A DNA stretch of 47,756 nt from Gryganskiella cystojenkinii (GCA_015852425.1 JAAAIG010000145.1:9843-57598), one strand, 5' to 3'. Counted from the first letter of the stretch, positions 10,793-23,769 are shown. Program-made: numbers and translations. The notes: generated from the letters alone by a model not told the origin.

Positions 10793-11647
10793 TGGGAAAT
10801 GTGTATTTTGAACTATGCGTTGATACGTTTTTTTTTTTTTTTTGACTTGAGAAATAAAAAACACGCGGATCTGGAAGTAGATGAAAGGAAGGGAAGGGAA
10901 ATAAAATGGATGCGAAAAAGGTAAAAATTTGGGAGAGGGGGGGAGGGAAAGGAAGAGAGAGGGGGAGGTAGAAAGCGTGTATATGGAAGGATATGAGTAG
11001 AGAGGAATGATTGCCCGCCAGGGTTGATGTTTTCTCTGGCTTGCAATTCCAAATTCCTGGACGAATAGCAAAAAAACAGCCAAAAAAGAAAGAAGGGCAA
11101 GAACGAGCGAATGCCTCGCAAACCCACCAAGGATGATTCGAATTTTTTTTTTTATTTCTCTCCCCCTGACAACCCCCCTCTTTTAGCCTTGTCGGTCGCA
11201 AATGGAATGTCAATTATTTTTTTTTGGCAGCTCTTTCAATATGTGTTTGTTGAATCACCTCCCTCTCCCGATGGTCCCATGGAACGGCGGCTCTAACATC
11301 CACCACATCCCTTGAAGTTATTCTCATAAAGACCGATATCTGTACGGCAACCAAAATACCTCTTCAAAAAACCCTCGATGGTTCACGGTATACACTCTAT
11401 TTTTGATGAAAAAGACACGTTGTATTTTTGACTTTTGGGTGAAATGCTATGTTACAATACAGAGAAGAGAAATGAATACAAACAGAGGGTGAAAATGCAA
11501 TATGATGATAATGAGACGAAGATGAAGAAGATGATGACGATGGAAAGGAGAGAGCAGCTCACGATGGAAGGATATAAAACAGGCAAATGATACAAACAAA
11601 TCAAGAAAAGAAAGAGAAATAAAAGACAGGAAATCTAAGATCTTCTT
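10793..11647. other. Intergenic, promoter side of the secreted protein gene
   Basis: Lies between the start of the His-rich gene and the 3' end of the zinc-finger gene, both on the minus strand. It holds a T run near 10831-10843 and purine-rich stretches near 10870-10970, consistent with a pyrimidine-rich leader on the minus strand. A TATA-like ATATAAAAC is at about 11572. No open frame here is convincing. Confidence 0.45.
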
Positions 11648-14600
11648 TTAAGGACGACCATGCATCATCATTGACGACATGGCACCCATGTGAGGCAGCC
11701 TCGAGTAATGATGTTGCTGCTGTTGAGGGTGTTGATGATGTTGCGAAGGGTAGCTCGACGGGTGGTTATGATGATGCTGCATCTCCCGATCGAGATCAGG
11801 CATCCCATGCATCTCACCATATCCCAGACTCAGATCCGAATGCTGACGCGAATGCTGAGGCTGGTAATGGTGCTGTTGCTGAGGGCTGTTTCCATAAGGA
11901 CTACCGTGCTGAGACTGGCCACCACCCAAGAACATTCCTTCGTCATCTCCGCCGTTAGGGTTTTTGACCCTCTTTCTCGAGAGATCGAGCAGATGCACTG
12001 TCTTCTCGTGTGTTCGCAGGTTATGCAGCTGAGTATAGGCCTTGTCACAGCCGAACTGATGACATTTGAACGGCTTGAACTTGAACTCCTTATGAGCATT
12101 CTTGATATGGACCGCGAGTGATTTCCGTTGGGAGAACGCCTTGTGGCACCCTTCGATGATGCATCGGAAGGGTTTCAACTTGATCACGGGGGTATGGCCC
12201 GTACGTTCATGGGATTTGAGGTTGTGCAATTGTGTGTAGGCCTTGTTGCAACCAGGGATAGAGCATTCAAAGACACGAGCAGCGACGGCCTTTCGTGGGG
12301 CGGCGTTGGCTCGAGGTCTGTTCACGATGGTGGTTGGGGAATCGGAATCCTCTTCCTCGTCCTGGAACATGTTGAATTTGGCAGCTGCTGAAGAATGGTG
12401 TGCGGATTCGGTCATCTCATCGAGTTCCTCAATGGTCGTGGAGAGCTCCGGAAGTCGCTGTTGGTTCATCGAAGCCGAGCTCATGTTGGCAGTCAGGGAG
12501 AGGATACCGCTTGAGGCGATAGAAGAGGTCGTCGAGTTGACCGAGTTGGTGCGGGTTCTTGTGCCGAGGGCGAGCTCACGCTGGGATCCGATGGAAGAGG
12601 TTCTCTTGGAAGCTCTGATTGGTCCCGAGGGTGTATATCGACCCTTGTTGTTGTTGCTGTGGTTACCGGAGGGGGGAGCCATGGAGGACGAGGACATGCG
12701 GTTGTAATCCAGGTGCGAGAACAAAGTCGGGGCTTCTTGCATGTTCACCCCATAGGAGGGCTGGTAGTCTGACTCGAGCAGGGTTGCAGGTGACAACAAG
12801 GGAAGACCGCAGACCTGTTGCTGTTGTTGTTGCGAGGCCACGGAGGGACCCTGGTGGGTCGAACTCTGGTTATACGAGTTGCGCTGGCTGTTGGATGGCC
12901 TGCTCTGCTGGTGCTGATGCTGTTGCTGTTGTTGCTGTTGCTGTTGGTCTATTTGATTAAGAAAAGCCAATGAGAGCACAAGAGAGGTTAACAAACAGGT
13001 TGGTGGCAACGAGACAAAAATGTAAGGCGTAACAATTAAGTAGTAGTAAAAAAAACGGAGTAAAAAAGGTTGTTCTAAACCACAGCGAACGAGGAAGAAC
13101 CGAGATGGAATGAAGAGAGGCAGAAGGTGGAGTCTCAATTTTTGTCAAACAAGTAGTTCACAGTCTACGGCGGATGGGTTTCCGAAAGTCAAAAAAAACA
13201 AGGAGGAACAATTGAACCGTGGGATATTGGAGCTGTTTCCAATTTGGGTTTGTTATCTTCATTTTTTTGTACGACGCTCTGGAAAGAAAGATAAGTCAAA
13301 GTGAAGAGGTGGTGTGGTGTTTCTAGGTGGCCTGTTCCCTGCTCTGTTGTTTCTCTTCCTCTTTTGTTGATTGTTTGTCGCTGAGTAAGAAACAAGAGTG
13401 GGATGGACAGGAACGGAACAATAGGGATAGAAAACACATGGAATAAAAAGAAGAGGTGGAATTGAACAGCGTTCTGTAAAACTTACCAAGAAGTTCTTGT
13501 GACGCAGCTGCGGCATGGAATTCATCGTTCGCCATGCTCGCAACCCAGGTTTGATGCTGTGTCTGTGAGTCTTGCTGACTAAAAAAAAGAAAGACGAGGA
13601 ACGGTTCAAAATACCATTGCCGTTAAGTTCGTCGTTCATTGGACCAAAAACATACAAAGACATTTTGTTCGATTTGTATTCATGTTTCCCGATCGGTCTC
13701 TGTGAGAACGGTCCGATCGNNNNNNNNNNTTTTTTTGGGAAATTGGCTCTCATTTCAGTGTGTGCCTTACCTGTACAGGGTCGATGCAGCAGATGTTGTT
13801 GACGTGGGCTGCGCATAGAACGATGATGATCGTTGTTGCTGCTGCTCGGGCTTACTCGAGGAACCAGGCACGTCTTGTGATGACAACTCGGCATCTATTT
13901 TACCGAGTACAAAAAGAGAGTCAGCAAAAGGTTAGGCCGTTGCTGAGATTGCCACCAAAATAAAAAGGAGATCAAGGAATGCTCAAAAAACTGTACTTTG
14001 ACTGGCAGTCCAGCTGGACATGTTCATAGTCCGAGAGGAAGCACCGCCGTTCAAATGAGAAGCTCCAAGAGAAAGCTGTTCAGGGGAAGCGGGGATATGA
14101 AAGGAATGGCTGGTCGAGGTAGCAAGAGGTGAGAGATCAGGCGAGTTCGTCTGTCTGGAATCTCCTGCACGACCGTTGCTACTGCTGTTGTGATGGTCAT
14201 AGTCCTGGCTGCCGTTATGAAGGGTCGAGACATTGGACGCCAATGAAGGGGTTGATGCGGACGAGACCGTTGTCGACACTGTCGAGGTCAACGAGGGTGT
14301 GGGTGTCGTCGCATTGGAGTACGACTCTAATTGAGATGACGGTTGCTGTTGTTGTTGAGACTGTGTATGAACGGAGGATGCAGGAGAAGAGGAGGAGGAT
14401 TTGGCGTAGTTGTGATAGGATGAAGAAGCTGAGGTGTACTGCTGCTGAGCCACATAATGTTGATGATAGCTATGATGAGGGTTATGGTAGTTGCTCGCAT
14501 GGTTGTTGTTGAGATGACGGTTCATCAACGGCGTCAACTGCTCCAGGTCCTGAGGCTGTGGTGGTGGTTGATAGATATCGACCTGGTTGTGGTGATCAAA

Positions 14601-15023
14601 GGTCTTGTTCAGATCGACAGCGCTGTATCCAACGTTGTGATATGAAGATGTAGTGGATGCAGCAGATCCGTTAAGGGGGTTGGTGCTGCCGTTACTATTG
14701 CCATTGTTGTTTTGGCTTGAGGATGCATAAGAGGAGGAATGATGGACAGGAGAAGGAGGGTTGGTGGTGTTGTGGTGATGGTTGTTGTGGCCATGGTTGT
14801 TACTGTTGCTGGTATAGCTGTTACTGTTGCCGTTGTTATTGTTGTTATGGTAGTGATGGGCATGGGCGGTCGTTGCAGGGTGAAAGGGGTGAAGGGTCGA
14901 AGGATGATCTTGGATAGAACTGCTACCACCTCCGCTGAAGCCGAGGCTGGAGCTCATGGCCACGGGTCCAAGAGCATAGAACGCTGCAGGGATGACCTGT
15001 ACCTGGGTATTGTTGGAGTGCAT
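11648..15023 (-). CDS. C2H2 zinc-finger transcription factor
   Basis: Predicted 847-residue nuclear DNA-binding regulator. Exons: 15023-13997, 13894-13771, 13578-13487 and 12948-11648; phases 1, 2 and 1 agree at the joins. The N-terminal half is disordered, rich in Asn, His, Ser and Gln, with a long poly-Gln run at the start of exon 4. Three TFIIIA-type fingers lie at about 642-732: CSIPGCNKAYTQLHNLKSHE, CIIEGCHKAFSQRKSLAVHI and CHQFGCDKAYTQLHNLRTHE. Each has the C-x4-C-x12-H spacing. Fingers 1 and 3 share the AYTQLHNL recognition helix, so they may read similar triplets either side of finger 2. A basic patch (LSRKRVKNP) directly after finger 3 may be a nuclear signal. The tail is Gln/His-rich. 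Target genes cannot be inferred. The second intron contains an assembly gap, so its exact length is unknown, but the coding exons are unaffected. Confidence 0.85.
13720..13729. other. Assembly gap (10 N)
   Basis: Ten N residues inside intron 2 of the zinc-finger gene. The left edge ends in CCGATCG, which pairs with CGATCGG at 13690-13696, and a T run begins on the right. A hairpin next to a homopolymer is a common reason for a break in an assembly. Confidence 0.95.
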
Positions 15024-18000
15024 TTTTCTGAGAGAAAGGATATTGAAGGATCGGTTGGAGTTGAGGAAGTGGACGCAGAGTAAATACACAGTTGGAGAGA
15101 TTTTTTAAAAAAAGGGTCCTGTAAATCCCAGAGCGAGAGCAGCAGCAAAGAGCACAGTAAAGATTTCAAATAGAGGACAGGGAGCGGACAGGGTGGCGGA
15201 GGAAGAAAAGAAAGAAAGGAAAAGAGGAAAAGAGGAAAGAGAGGAAAATCACAGGAGAAAGAGAAAACGGAGAGGGGTGACAAACGGCGAAGGGAGATTT
15301 AACGGACGACGGTTAGTATTCAATGTTGCGAATCGATCCACAGGGAAAACGGGGGTGAGTGCGCAATATGCCCATTCTTTGACTAGTTTTTTTGCCTTAC
15401 CCTGATGATAATGCAAGAGGGAACAGGAGAGATTTTCGATGAGAGAGAGGAAGGTGAAGAGGGAGTATTCTACAGCAAATAAAAATCAAGGGTGATGAAC
15501 AACTGGTTCTGTTTCTGGACAGATTTGCAGTGATTGGCAGCTATGAATGAAAGGGTGGGAGAAACGGCGGATCCGTGGGGGTGGTCGTTTCAATTAGGTG
15601 CAGTCGTGAAAAAAGTGTGCGTGTGAAGGGCGTGAAAGATTGGTCGATGCAATGTTTGGACAAAAAATGAGTTTTTGTCGATGAGCGGGAAGGATAAGTT
15701 TGACAAGCAAAAAGAAGTGTGAATGTGGTGTATTCCTCTCTTCTTCCATCTTCACGGCAGGGGGGAAGACTGACAGATCGCCTTTTATACGAAAAATCCG
15801 GCGAAGAGGGCGACCAGGGTTGACCATTGAAAAGCGTTCAATAAAGCAGGGGTGTTATTGAATGCAGTATTCAATGGGGTGGGTGTTTTCAACTCGAAAA
15901 AAAAAACTCTTCTACTTCCCTGGTTCACTCTGTTTCTTTCCCCCTCTCTCTGCCCTGTGTTTTGTTGTCGTCGTTGCGGCTTCAGACTCAATGAAAATAA
16001 AGAGGAATAAAATTGACAGCCAATTGAAACTCAGTGAGAACCAAACAAGGTTTTACACTCTCCAAGTACTTTTGTTTTGCTTTTTTTGAATTGAGCAAAA
16101 CGCAGTCCTCGAAAGGGTTATTATCCCTCCTTGTTTTTATCGTGTGTTTCCCCTGCGTGCTTCTCCACTTCCTGTTCTGCTCGCCCACACAAATCCCTGC
16201 ATCGCCTCTGAGAGAGTCTGCAAGACACTGTACATCTGGTTAGCTTTTTTTGGTCTCTGATCTGCTGTAACTCCTCTTCTTCATTGTGTCGTCTCCTGCT
16301 TGTTCCTGCGGCTACTGCGACAAAAGACAAGCAACAGCACAAAAAAACACACGGTCGAGAACGATTGTTGTTCGAGAATAAAATAATCGGGGTAGTCAAA
16401 GAGGCTCACAATTTTTATTCCTTAATGCTCTTTGTTTACATTCCCTTTTGCAATTCATGTTAGCTGTTTTTTCATTCTTATTTTAGGCCCTTCAGAGAGG
16501 TGGAGCATGAGGACAACGACAAGAAAGATTTGGAAGAAATCAAATGGCATATGGGCAGGGCACAAGAATGAACACAAAGGAATGCAGAAAGAAAGAGAGA
16601 TAGCGACAGAGCAGCAGCGCACCAGCCCGTGCTTGTGTCCTCGGTCCCTGTGATAATGATGGAGAATGTGGGGGCAAGTGAAATCGTTCTCTTATCTGGT
16701 GCTACTGGGGGCTTCTTGAGTTGTCAGCATATGATCGCTTAATCCTTCAGCATTCCAACGCACAAGAGCGACCGTTTTCGGTGCATGTGGTCCCTCTTTT
16801 TTACCTCTGTTGGTGAACCCCACTATTTTCAGAACTTCAACGCATAGTCGCCATGGCTCGTGCCCGTGGAGAGAAATAAAAAAGAAAGAATTCCAAAAAG
16901 AAAAAAATCGACACAACAATCTTGGCTTTGACTTTGTTCAGAGCGTTGATTCTCCATCCTCGTTCCTCGTCTTCTCCTTTGCGCACGAGCAAATACGGAT
17001 CGTCAATGCTTCGTCAATTCCTTCTGCATCTTTTTTCTTTGGTTAGTCGACAGTTCTTTGTTTGTGTCTCTCTAGCCATATTTCCATCTTGCATCTGTTT
17101 TTGCAAACATTCCCTTTCAAGAAAACACATGTATCTCGCGACTGTTTATGCAGATCAAACACAATGTTGATTTCTTGACACTCGGATGTCCTCCTTCGTC
17201 TATGCTGCTGCCGGTATTATTACTGAATGCTCAACTGTGTCATATTGACACTGCCCCCTTCTCATAGGACGTTCAAAAAAGACACAAATTGTTTATTTCG
17301 CTTTGTGGTTGTGATGTCTCTCCAAGAAACGGCGAAAAGGCCCTTTTGATTATTTTTTTGTTCGTTTTGGTAGATACCCACGACCACGGTCCACATTTTT
17401 GATTTTTTGATTTTTTCATTTTTTGTACCTCTGGAGGTATGAGACCTGGATCTCGAGTATTTTCCGATGTAGCTATCTTCCAATTGAACGCAAACACAAG
17501 AAACAAAGAAAGTTAGAAAGGAAAAAGAAAATAAGATAGGTTCGCACCGCTGAATCTCGTTCACTGAGTCCCTCCCTAGCCCTAGCCCTCTCCCAAACTC
17601 GCGCGACTCCAAGTGGACAAAACACTATTTTTTTATATATCTCTTCACTTTCCTGAAAAACGCGATCTCAAGAAAGAAAGAAAAAGACAATATTGCGGGG
17701 TACACTTCTTTGATGCGGGTTACCTACGCATTGTCTCAACCTCACCATTCTTTTTTTTATACCTTTTATTTTTTTGCAACTCCTTCCAATCTTGGTAGTC
17801 TATTTTCATGACAAATTGACCGATGCTACGGGCGACGTAAATCTGTACATTCCGTGACATGTATGTAATAATAATGATTGTCACAGTCCCCCGCCTGCCT
17901 CTCCCGGTGTGCCCCCCCCCCCCCCGTACGCACGACCACAGTTTGGGAGGGGTACCGTTATTCGATACCTTCTGTTCATAGTCTCACAGTCGCATTTGCA

Positions 18001-19896
18001 ATTACGTGAGAGGTAAGTGGTCAATGAGGTGGTCAATGAGGTGCTGATGCAGATGTACAATACTCTCTATTTTTGGTGGCAATTTTTCCCCTGGAGAGTT
18101 TAAACGTGGGGAACAAGACTCCAGTTTTTTTTTCTATATTTTTTTTTTTTGTTTTTTTGGGAGATAGCTATTTGATCAGGACCTTCGTTTTCATCTTTTT
18201 CTGCACCATGATAGCGATAGCAAAGGCAACATGATACGACAGTATCTCTCAAACATAAAGGTCATGGGAACTGAGAGTAAATGTATCTCTCATGGTGCAA
18301 CAAGTAACCAAAGAAAGAGCTTGTTTCGTTTCGCCCGTTATGTTTTCAAACGCGTTCGCGATGACCGTTGACGCAACGGTTTCTAGCAGTAGAGATAAAT
18401 AAGAAAGGAGACGGCACAGACGCGGATAAAACGTTGCAAACGTGCATTGCAAGAAAAAAATCAAGGAGATAATGCTACGGCACACAGACCCCTTTCCACG
18501 TTTTCCATCTTGATTTTTTTGTCCCCAGCCAGCTTGCTGTTTACTATTTTGCTTGACGTTCAAGAAAATGTAGCATGCTCGTTCAACTTGCATCATTGTT
18601 TATGAGGTTTTCGTTTTTCTTTTTGCACTCATACAACACCTTACTTCTATCGCGCTCACCTGGTTTGCAATGAAAAAAACATCATACGATGCGAAGGTTT
18701 TGGCAATTGAGTTCTGTTCGAGGTAGCCCTCTTCCTGGTACCACCTCGTTTGCAAACATGCAATGATACAGACTATATTTTTCATAATGAGACGACAGTG
18801 GCCCGGGGCTACCTTCTGGCCACAAACAATGAACATTAACAACTTACAAAAGGGACCGATAATAATAATTTTTTTCGTAATGTCGCACGGACAAGGCAGG
18901 GGGGGAGTGAAAGCAATTTCATTTCTCCACAGTTTTCTCGCACGAAAATAAAACTAATATAACATCTTGGACACAAAGTTTACAAAGTTGCAAAACGCGA
19001 AAGGAGTGGAGTGATGGGAGATCCAGCGAAAATTTATTCCAGAAATAACAAGAGCATTGACCAGTTCACCCCCACGGGGGCCGTGAGAAGTGTAAGAGAG
19101 TATGTAGTTCGATCGCCCTTTTTGATCTGCCTCTCTCTCCCCCCTTCTCCGCAGGTACCCTGTTTCGAGGAGGTGAATGAATATTAATGAAGATATGTCG
19201 ATATTCCTTTAACAGCACATATCAAGGAGTATATAAAATGTTCTGAAAGATTTTTTTTGTCTTTGAGAACAAGACGCGTCGATGTCATCGAATATTGTTC
19301 TCGCCCGCCGTTCCATCAATTAGCTTTTCAATTTTTTTTATTTTGAGGGTGTGCTCTCAAAAACTTTTTTTATTCTGAAAAAAAATCCAAACACAGCCAA
19401 CTTGCGGACCAACCCACAATTGGCCTCTTCTGGCTGTTGCAGTCAACAAAGACATAGACTTTTGGCTAATTAAAATAATGTGGGACAGTGAGCCAAGGAG
19501 ACTCAATATCCAATTTCTCCTCAATATTACACGTTTTTTTTGTGACCCAGCTCCCACCTTCGACTCTGTATTGTCGAGCCTCCTTGGTATCTTTTTCGAT
19601 ACTTTAAACGTTTCAGAATTGTAGAGAGAGAAGGAAAATGCCGTCAAGAAGCTCATACTCAGCCCTGCTGACAACAATTGTAGAGCTGGAAATGAGCGAA
19701 AGGAGTCGGGGCAGTATGTTCTTTTTTTTTTTTGGACGTTGGTCGGTGCTCATTTTTTTTTTTTTTTTGTTGTTGACCTTATGATTCTGGTCAATGAGCT
19801 TGTTGTTGCCAGAGGCGAGCGCAGTTGTATTGCGTTTAGGTTTTATTTGTTAACATCCAACAACTCAACAATAACACAATTTATCAATAACAGCGG
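15024..19896. other. Long gene-poor region
   Basis: Nearly 4.9 kb with no gene I can support. Its first 300 bp are purine-rich on the plus strand (15190-15290) and probably form the leader and promoter of the zinc-finger gene. Elsewhere there are T and A runs (for example 18125-18160 and 19727-19770), a run of 14 C at 17912-17925, and a 12-bp direct duplication TGGTCAATGAGG at 18018-18041. Open frames are short and show no domain. Confidence 0.5.
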
Positions 19897-19897
19897 G

Positions 19898-20380
19898 CTA
19901 GAATCGCCTGATCGCTCGAAAGGCCTCGTTCACTCGCCTAACGGCGATGCGTTCGGGATTGTCGCTTTTTTGTGTCATGTACTTCTTAGCTGTCTGTCCT
20001 TTGGACATGCTGAGCTTCTCCGCACTTTGTGAAAGGAAAAAGATTTTCGCCCTTTTCCCCCTTGTGTTCAATTGGCCATGAACGATAAACCACAAATAGA
20101 AAACGCATACCATGAATTGATGTCCAGTGTAGTTGCTGCTGCACCTCTCCTGGCTTTTGTCCACACAACTTTAAAACTCTCTTTCCCCTCCCTTGGGCTG
20201 ACATTCTTGACTGCAGTATCAGAAAACAACAACAGCGTATAGAGCGCGTGAGGAAGGACGCAAGCAACGTCTCTCGTAAAAAAAAATGAAATTGCAGGTA
20301 ATACACAATAATCAATCCTGCGTCGAGAGGACAAAAATATTCGCATGATTGGAACAAGACCCAAGCCCGATGATATCAAA
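19898..20380 (-). CDS. Possible small spliced gene, unrecognised
   Basis: Weak candidate. A minus-strand frame ending at 19898 reads KKYMTQKSDNPERIAVRRVN followed by EAFRAIRRF and a stop, which looks like a basic amphipathic helix. It can be joined across an 87-nt GT-AG intron (20025-20110) to an upstream exon (20210-20111) containing FKVVWTKARRGAAATTLDIN; the phase is preserved by TG plus T. A further acceptor precedes 20210, and an exon with MRIFLSSRRRIDY may lie at about 20352-20310. The joins are typical of this genome, but no family is recognised. Resemblance of the helix to a bHLH basic region is superficial. Could be chance. Confidence 0.2.
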
Positions 20381-20399
20381 ATTTGCGAATTAGCGAACA

Positions 20400-23393
20400 G
20401 AAATTGAGGGTCATAATGGAATCGACATTACCCTGTAGGAAGCGAGGATTCCTCGCGTCGATTTGTTCATGAGCTTTGCTTTTTCATTTCCATTTTCATT
20501 TTGTTTTTTGCTTTTGCTTTTTGTTTTTTGTTTTTTTTAACGTGGTTGTTTGTTGTCGCAGTTCCGATAGTCGAGTGACACGAGAGACCGCGTTTTTTTA
20601 ATTGACTGGGGATCTCGAACGCAATTCCGCTCACGCGCGCGCATCAACACTGCCTCTTTTTTTTTTGTATTGGTATCGATGATGTTGGAGGCCGATAACA
20701 TTTCGTCCGAAATTACAAAGCAAATTGAAAGAGAGAGAAAAAAAATTCGATATCACGACTGAGTCTCAAGTGCGAGAAAATTGGCATAATAGCTGTTTTT
20801 TTTTTGGGTGAAATAGCAATATCCGAGATCGGAAATTGGCCTGGAACCCTCTACCAACTGGGACGGGTCTTTTTCCTCTCCTCTTCACAAGAGTTTCCTA
20901 TGTAGGCAGAACTATACATAGAGAGAACTGTGCGCGTTTCATTTCTTCTAGGACTCGTGAAGGAGGGAGGGTAGGGGAGGGAGGGGGTCCACTCGTGATA
21001 CAGTTAAGTGTGGGAAAGTGAGCGGATCAAATGATCTCCGATGAAAGGACGTGCTTCAGCTCCATGAGAATGCCTCTCTATCGAATGTGACAGGACAAGC
21101 AATAGAGAAGGAGAGAAAAAAGACGGGTACATGGGCACACCACTCAACCTTAGAGTATGTGGAGAGCTACTATCGCCTCGCCCTCTCTTGTTAATCCCCC
21201 CTTCTCCTTTTTGTTGGGAAACATAATTCGTTGCGTAATGAGACGGATAGTGAATTGATACTTGTGCGTGTACATGAACACGAAGCGTTTGAGCACTGGG
21301 ACTGCACCATGCCTAGTGTAGTCCAGTGGAGGGCAAGGGCAAGGGGAGAGAGAGATAGAGAGAGAAGAGAAACGGCGCGATAGATACCTATTGGTCAGGG
21401 GCATGTGGATAAGCTGGTTGCGCCAATATCAATTAAATGAGTGCTGGCTTTGGAGCAAGAGCGGCGCGAACGAGACTCGAGTCTTTATTTCTCGAGGTGT
21501 TTTTGGGTTTATGTTGTTGTTGTTTTTTTGTATTTATCGTTATCGCAGTTATGGTTGCTGTTTACTGTTTGCCGAAATAAAGTGAATTAACCTTTAGAGA
21601 ATGATCGTGGATGTGCAAGTCTGTTGCCTTGGTCTAAGGGGTGTGTTTGAATTTTGTTTTGAATGGGGTACTGAGAGGACAAAATACGCCTTTTGCACTT
21701 TCCCATGAAAAAGATGGAGAACACCTTAACTTTGCCTCTTGTCAAGGTTTGAACTCTGCCATGAAATTTCTGCCGCGAGTACAAGGAGGGGCCAAACACA
21801 AAGATCATACGATCCTTCTTGAGAGGAGCGCGTAAGGGGACACGTTTCGAACGTTCGATTCAACAACAAACTAAAACTCAAACTGTCGACCGAGGATAGA
21901 AAAAAAGAAACAGGTTTGGGTTGAGTAACGGCAGTCTTGTTATTGACCTTGATTACTCATTCTTCCACATCTGTCTTTTTTAACTTTTCAATTGTTCGCC
22001 CCTCCGACCCTTACATGGCCAAAGGTATGTACCACGCTTTCATAGTTTTTTTTATTTTCCGTTTTCATTCTTAATTTCCGCGGCAAACCCAAAAAAATTG
22101 AGGGATTAATTTTTACTCTGAGAGAAATTTATCGAATAAAATTATTTTTTGCAAGTCTAAAAACAGCTCTAAAAACCTTGCTACCTTCCTCAACGCCCGG
22201 GGGCTGGTTTTTTTTTGGGCCATTTCGTAGCCCCGCCTAGGCCTGGTCCGGCCCCAGCCTAATGCAACGTTCAAACATATGCATTCATAGCATTTACGAC
22301 AATGTGACTTGTTTGGATGGAGACGACAGGACAAGATCACTACGTGCTGGACGAACTTGGATCCAAAGGCGACGATAGCGAAGGTGGAAAAAATGTCGGT
22401 CCCTCGCACTAATTTCCTCGTACTGTATCACCTCTGACTCCACCAAGAAGAAAGAAAAAGACGCTTTTTTGTCCTATCACTTCAGCTCCCTTTCGGCTCA
22501 TGAAAATGATGGGAATGTGAAGATCCGTCCTTCGTCAATGGTTCAGGACCAGTATCAAAACCCAGAAAAAGAAATCCGACCACCCCATTCCTTCTGCCGT
22601 TTTTTTAAGATGCTCTAATATTGTGCAAGTACCTTTGTTTTTGATACCCCTCTCCAACCCGTACTCTGTTTTTCAATGTCCTCATGTCTCTTTGTCTCAA
22701 AAGCCTATCCAGGCTTATTAGGCTTTTGAGGTCAACTCTTCTATGTGAGCAGAACTGGAAGAGAGGTCTCGACCACCCTACAGGAATCATCAAAATAAAG
22801 AGCTGTCAAACTTGTTTGTATACTTATTAGGAACAGGAAAGGAGAAGAAAAACGACGCGTTGATCTTTGCATAGCCTAGCAAGCTTGAAACACACAAGAC
22901 TAAACGCGAAACTAGCGAGAAGAAAAAAGCATGTTCCACAGTTATGCCGATCGTTGGTCACGGATCCGTAACGCTTGGACCCAATTGTTTTCGAGCAAAA
23001 ACAAACAAATCGAGAACACAAGACGATCCGAATCGATCCGAGTGCAGCCATAGTCGTCATTGCTAATGCTTAGATCCGCCATATCCCGCAACATTCCGCC
23101 AGCAAAGAAATATATAAAATTTATACTTCTAGTTTTCTCAATATCTCTAGATTTGACAAAACAATACACTTCATATTTTTTTCCGTCTAAACATTGCGAG
23201 AACTCTAGGCCTGTCGGGGTAAAGTACTCTTCGGATCCGCACATGTTAATCACGATAGAAGACGCCCTCGAGGATACTGGCAATAAAGCCGGCATAAATA
23301 TCTGGTGCTGAAGGAAATATGCAAGTTTTACCGCACATGCGGTTCAACATATGCGTTTATTACAGTGGATTTGATGGATTTCTAAGAGTCCAA
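20400..23393. other. Gene-poor region
   Basis: About 3 kb without a supportable gene. Includes a T-rich pyrimidine tract at about 20480-20540, G-rich sequence at about 20965-20990 and a GC-rich patch at 22194-22260. ATGGCCAAAG followed by a GTATGT donor at 22016 looks like a first exon of a small gene, but I found no second exon that keeps an open frame. Confidence 0.45.
22696..22730. repeat. Perfect 12-bp inverted repeat with nested hairpin
   Basis: CTCAAAAGCCTA and TAGGCTTTTGAG flank an 11-nt loop. Inside it AAGCCT-ATCC-AGGCTT forms a competing smaller hairpin, so the strand can fold in two exclusive ways. No gene is adjacent. Confidence 0.8.
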
Positions 23394-23769
23394 TCACAAT
23401 TCATGCTCATGATCATGATCCTGAATCTGTACTTTCTGCGTAGGGGACACAATTCTGGGCACCTTTCCGCACACGCAGCCGTCTTTGTCGCAAAGCAGTG
23501 GGAACGATCCAGAAACGATGCACATTGCATCGCATGCCAGCCATTCAGGGATGCCACACTCAACCCCAGTGGGTCCGCCACAGGTACAAGTGTAGCTTGG
23601 TACATGTCGCACAAAAGAGGCAGCGTTCCTTTCATGATACAACTAGTATCGCAACGAAGCCAATCGAACAGACCCCAGCTTACGGACGTTGCTGTACCGC
23701 GCATTGTCACGGTACATACGCATAGAGCGATAAACAAGAGCTTCACAAGAGCTTCAAAATCGATGACAT
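23394..23769 (-). pseudogene. Decayed cysteine-rich secreted protein gene
   Basis: An ATG at 23769 opens a signal-peptide-like frame that stops after eight codons. The cause is visible: an 11-bp tandem duplication (ACAAGAGCTTC twice on the plus strand, 23734-23755). In the frame beyond it a hydrophobic stretch (LFIALCVCTV) is followed by LRCDTSCIMKGTLPLLCD. A second shift near 23585-23600 leads to the frame with TCTCGGPTGVEC, then CDAMCIVSGSFPLLCDKDGC, and a stop at 23394 after a DHDHEHEL tail. Two cysteine modules share the LLCD core and a Cys-x-Cys step, so the original protein was a small secreted two-module cysteine-rich protein. Family unknown; the C-terminal HEL resembles an ER-retrieval signal only loosely. 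I describe it as broken and do not reconstruct it. Intron-based rescue looks unlikely. Confidence 0.5.

Noticed and set aside
16852..16880. Start codon with MARARGEK frame
   Set aside because: Stops after eight codons and no donor site follows that extends it.
19898..20030. bHLH basic region (ERIAVRRVNEAF)
   Set aside because: The stop follows within ten residues and no loop or second helix exists.
22016..22100. First exon of a ribosomal-protein-like gene (ATGGCCAAAG followed by GTATGT)
   Set aside because: No downstream acceptor gives an open frame; the nearby Ser-Lys-Asn codons resemble RPL29 only for three residues and the phase is wrong.
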